Positions 63,287 to 64,000 of a DNA stretch of 64,000 nt are shown here, piece by piece. Each line of letters opens with the position of its first letter. Position 1 is the stretch's first letter. Source of the stretch: Flavobacterium sp. LC2016-13 (GTDB lineage: Bacteria; Bacteroidota; Bacteroidia; Flavobacteriales; Flavobacteriaceae). The stretch lies in NCBI RefSeq assembly GCF_009707955.1, contig NZ_WMDQ01000005.1, positions 248,001 to 312,000 on the forward strand. The letters are read 5' to 3'. The position numbers and the translations under genes are program-made. The notes beneath the pieces are model-generated. The model saw only the letters and a program-made list of their open reading frames with translations, did not search any database and was not told the DNA's origin.

Positions 63287-63475
63287 ATGGGAAGATTAGG
63301 TCTTACAGAAATCCTCGTAATAGTAGGTATTGTGTTATTACTTTTTGGAGGTAAAAAAATTCCAGAATTAATGAAAGGTTTAGGAAGCGGAATTAAGGAA
63401 TTTAAAAACGCTGCTAAAGACGATCATACAGCGCCTGCGCCTACTGTAAAAAAAGAAGAGGAAGAAATAAAATAA
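63287..63475 (+). CDS. tatA: Sec-independent protein translocase TatA/TatE
   Basis: A 62-residue protein with one membrane helix (about residues 7-20), the [14 protein letters not shown] hinge and amphipathic helix, and a short charged tail. TatA forms the pore that moves folded, twin-arginine-signal proteins. The tatC partner is not in the window. A strong terminator follows. Confidence 0.94.
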   Translation: MGRLGLTEILVIVGIVLLLFGGKKIPELMKGLGSGIKEFKNAAKDDHTAPAPTVKKEEEEIK

Positions 63476-63490
63476 TCTCCTCCAACGATT

Positions 63491-63537
63491 AAAAATCCCA
63501 AACAACAATTGTAAGATTGTTGTTTGGGATTTTTTTT
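63491..63537 (+). terminator. Intrinsic terminator after tatA
   Basis: AAAAATCCCAAACAACAAT (63491-63509) and its exact complement from 63515 form a 19-bp stem with a five-base loop, followed by a T-run. Confidence 0.9.
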
Positions 63538-63587
63538 ATATCTAAAAATTCTTACTTTTAGAGTCCCTAAATCAAATAAATAATAAT

Positions 63588-64000
63588 ATGAAAAACCTAC
63601 TTTTCGTTAGTATTGCATTTTTGTGTCTCAAAAGTTTTGCACAAACCCAACCATTTCCTGCCAATAAGGTATACACAAATGGAATCATGGCAACCAATAA
63701 AAACAGTCTGGATGCTAAGGCCAATTACGATACCTGGAAAATCAATTTTGTTGAAAACTGTTCTAATGGACGTTATCGTATAAAATTTGACGATTCCTCT
63801 AAAACTGTATCTGAAGGAATTGGCTACGGAATGTTACTTGCTGTTTATTCTGGTGACAAAACACTGTTTGATGGACTTTGGTTGTATTACAAAGACAATG
63901 TCAATTCGAATGGCGTTATGAATTGGAAAATTAATGGCTGCTCTGGAATTGATGGAGCTAATGGCGCTACCGATGCCGAACTTGACGCCGCTTTCGCCCT
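63588..64000 (+). CDS. Glycoside hydrolase family 8 (3' end outside the window)
   Basis: The 137 visible residues begin with a signal peptide (MKNLLFVSIAFLCLKSFAQ) and continue with the GH8 hallmarks VSEGIGYGMLLAV (the Glu is the likely proton donor) and GATDAELDAAFAL (the Asp is the likely base). GH8 enzymes cut beta-1,4-linked glucan, chitosan or xylan; the substrate cannot be told from this part. TACTTTTA upstream is close to a -7 element. Confidence 0.85.
   Translation, partial: MKNLLFVSIAFLCLKSFAQTQPFPANKVYTNGIMATNKNSLDAKANYDTWKINFVENCSNGRYRIKFDDSSKTVSEGIGYGMLLAVYSGDKTLFDGLWLYYKDNVNSNGVMNWKINGCSGIDGANGATDAELDAAFA

Overview
The window looks like a chromosomal stretch of a Flavobacterium-type member of the Bacteroidota. 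The support is low GC content, many copies of the Bacteroidota promoter element TAnnTTTG, a sprE gliding/type IX secretion gene, a flexirubin-type pigment operon, a split ATP synthase operon without beta and epsilon genes, and many gene families typical of Flavobacteriia (DUF4292, DUF4254, DUF5687, DUF6168, DUF6341, DUF6427, DUF6909; family names recalled from memory). No rRNA, tRNA, insertion sequence, prophage or CRISPR array was seen. Nearly all of the DNA is coding. The one long exception is 26987-28203.

Layout. 1-7836 (+): the end of an aryl polyene/flexirubin operon (MMPL exporter fused to an acyltransferase, CrtI-like oxidoreductase, C45 acyltransferase lipoprotein, CoA ligase). 7983-12880: dusB, a MATE pump, a LolC/E-like permease with rbfA, and a CBS protein. 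12927-19484 (-): an envelope operon (flippase, dut, nucleotidyltransferase, TPR protein, DUF4292 lipoprotein, EnvC-like LytM factor). 19577-26410 (-): a six-gene operon that combines an ABC transporter, a binding protein fused to an OmpA peptidoglycan-binding domain, two coiled-coil proteins and a CbbX-type AAA+ ATPase; its function is not known to me. 26540-26986: GNAT acetyltransferase. 27295-28186 (+): two tandem, related, apparently non-coding RNA genes, each with its own promoter, an array of about 44-bp hairpin half-units, a conserved tail hairpin and an intrinsic terminator. 28204-37032 (-): ATP synthase genes atpG-A-H-F-E-B, then DUF6168, AtpZ, bactofilin and sprE upstream. 37123-39335 (-): an ABC exporter. 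39464-47909: mixed housekeeping genes (ferredoxin-type reductase, GT9, DUF4254, upp, purD, CapK-like ligase). 47952-48491: an ORF6N regulator-like gene holding two palindromes. 48496-58974 (-): a Wzx/Wzy exopolysaccharide locus. 58983-63089 (-): DUF6909, a small protein, a GH3 amido-synthetase and a membrane protein. 63287-64000 (+): tatA and the start of a GH8 glycosidase.

How the genes connect. Most of the window serves the envelope: pigment synthesis and export, peptidoglycan hydrolase control, polysaccharide assembly, lipoproteins, gliding/secretion and energy transduction. Promoter elements overlapping the longest possible reading frames indicate that atpB, the DUF5687 permease and the polysaccharide-locus lipoprotein start further downstream than the longest frame. 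Hairpins directly behind atpE and behind the OmpA-fused binding protein suggest that these subunits are made in excess of their operon partners.

The most unusual element is the pair of structured RNA genes at 27295-28186. Differences between the two copies mostly keep base pairs intact as G-U pairs on the plus strand, which favours a plus-strand RNA. The second candidate is the ABC/OmpA/AAA+ operon at 19577-26410.
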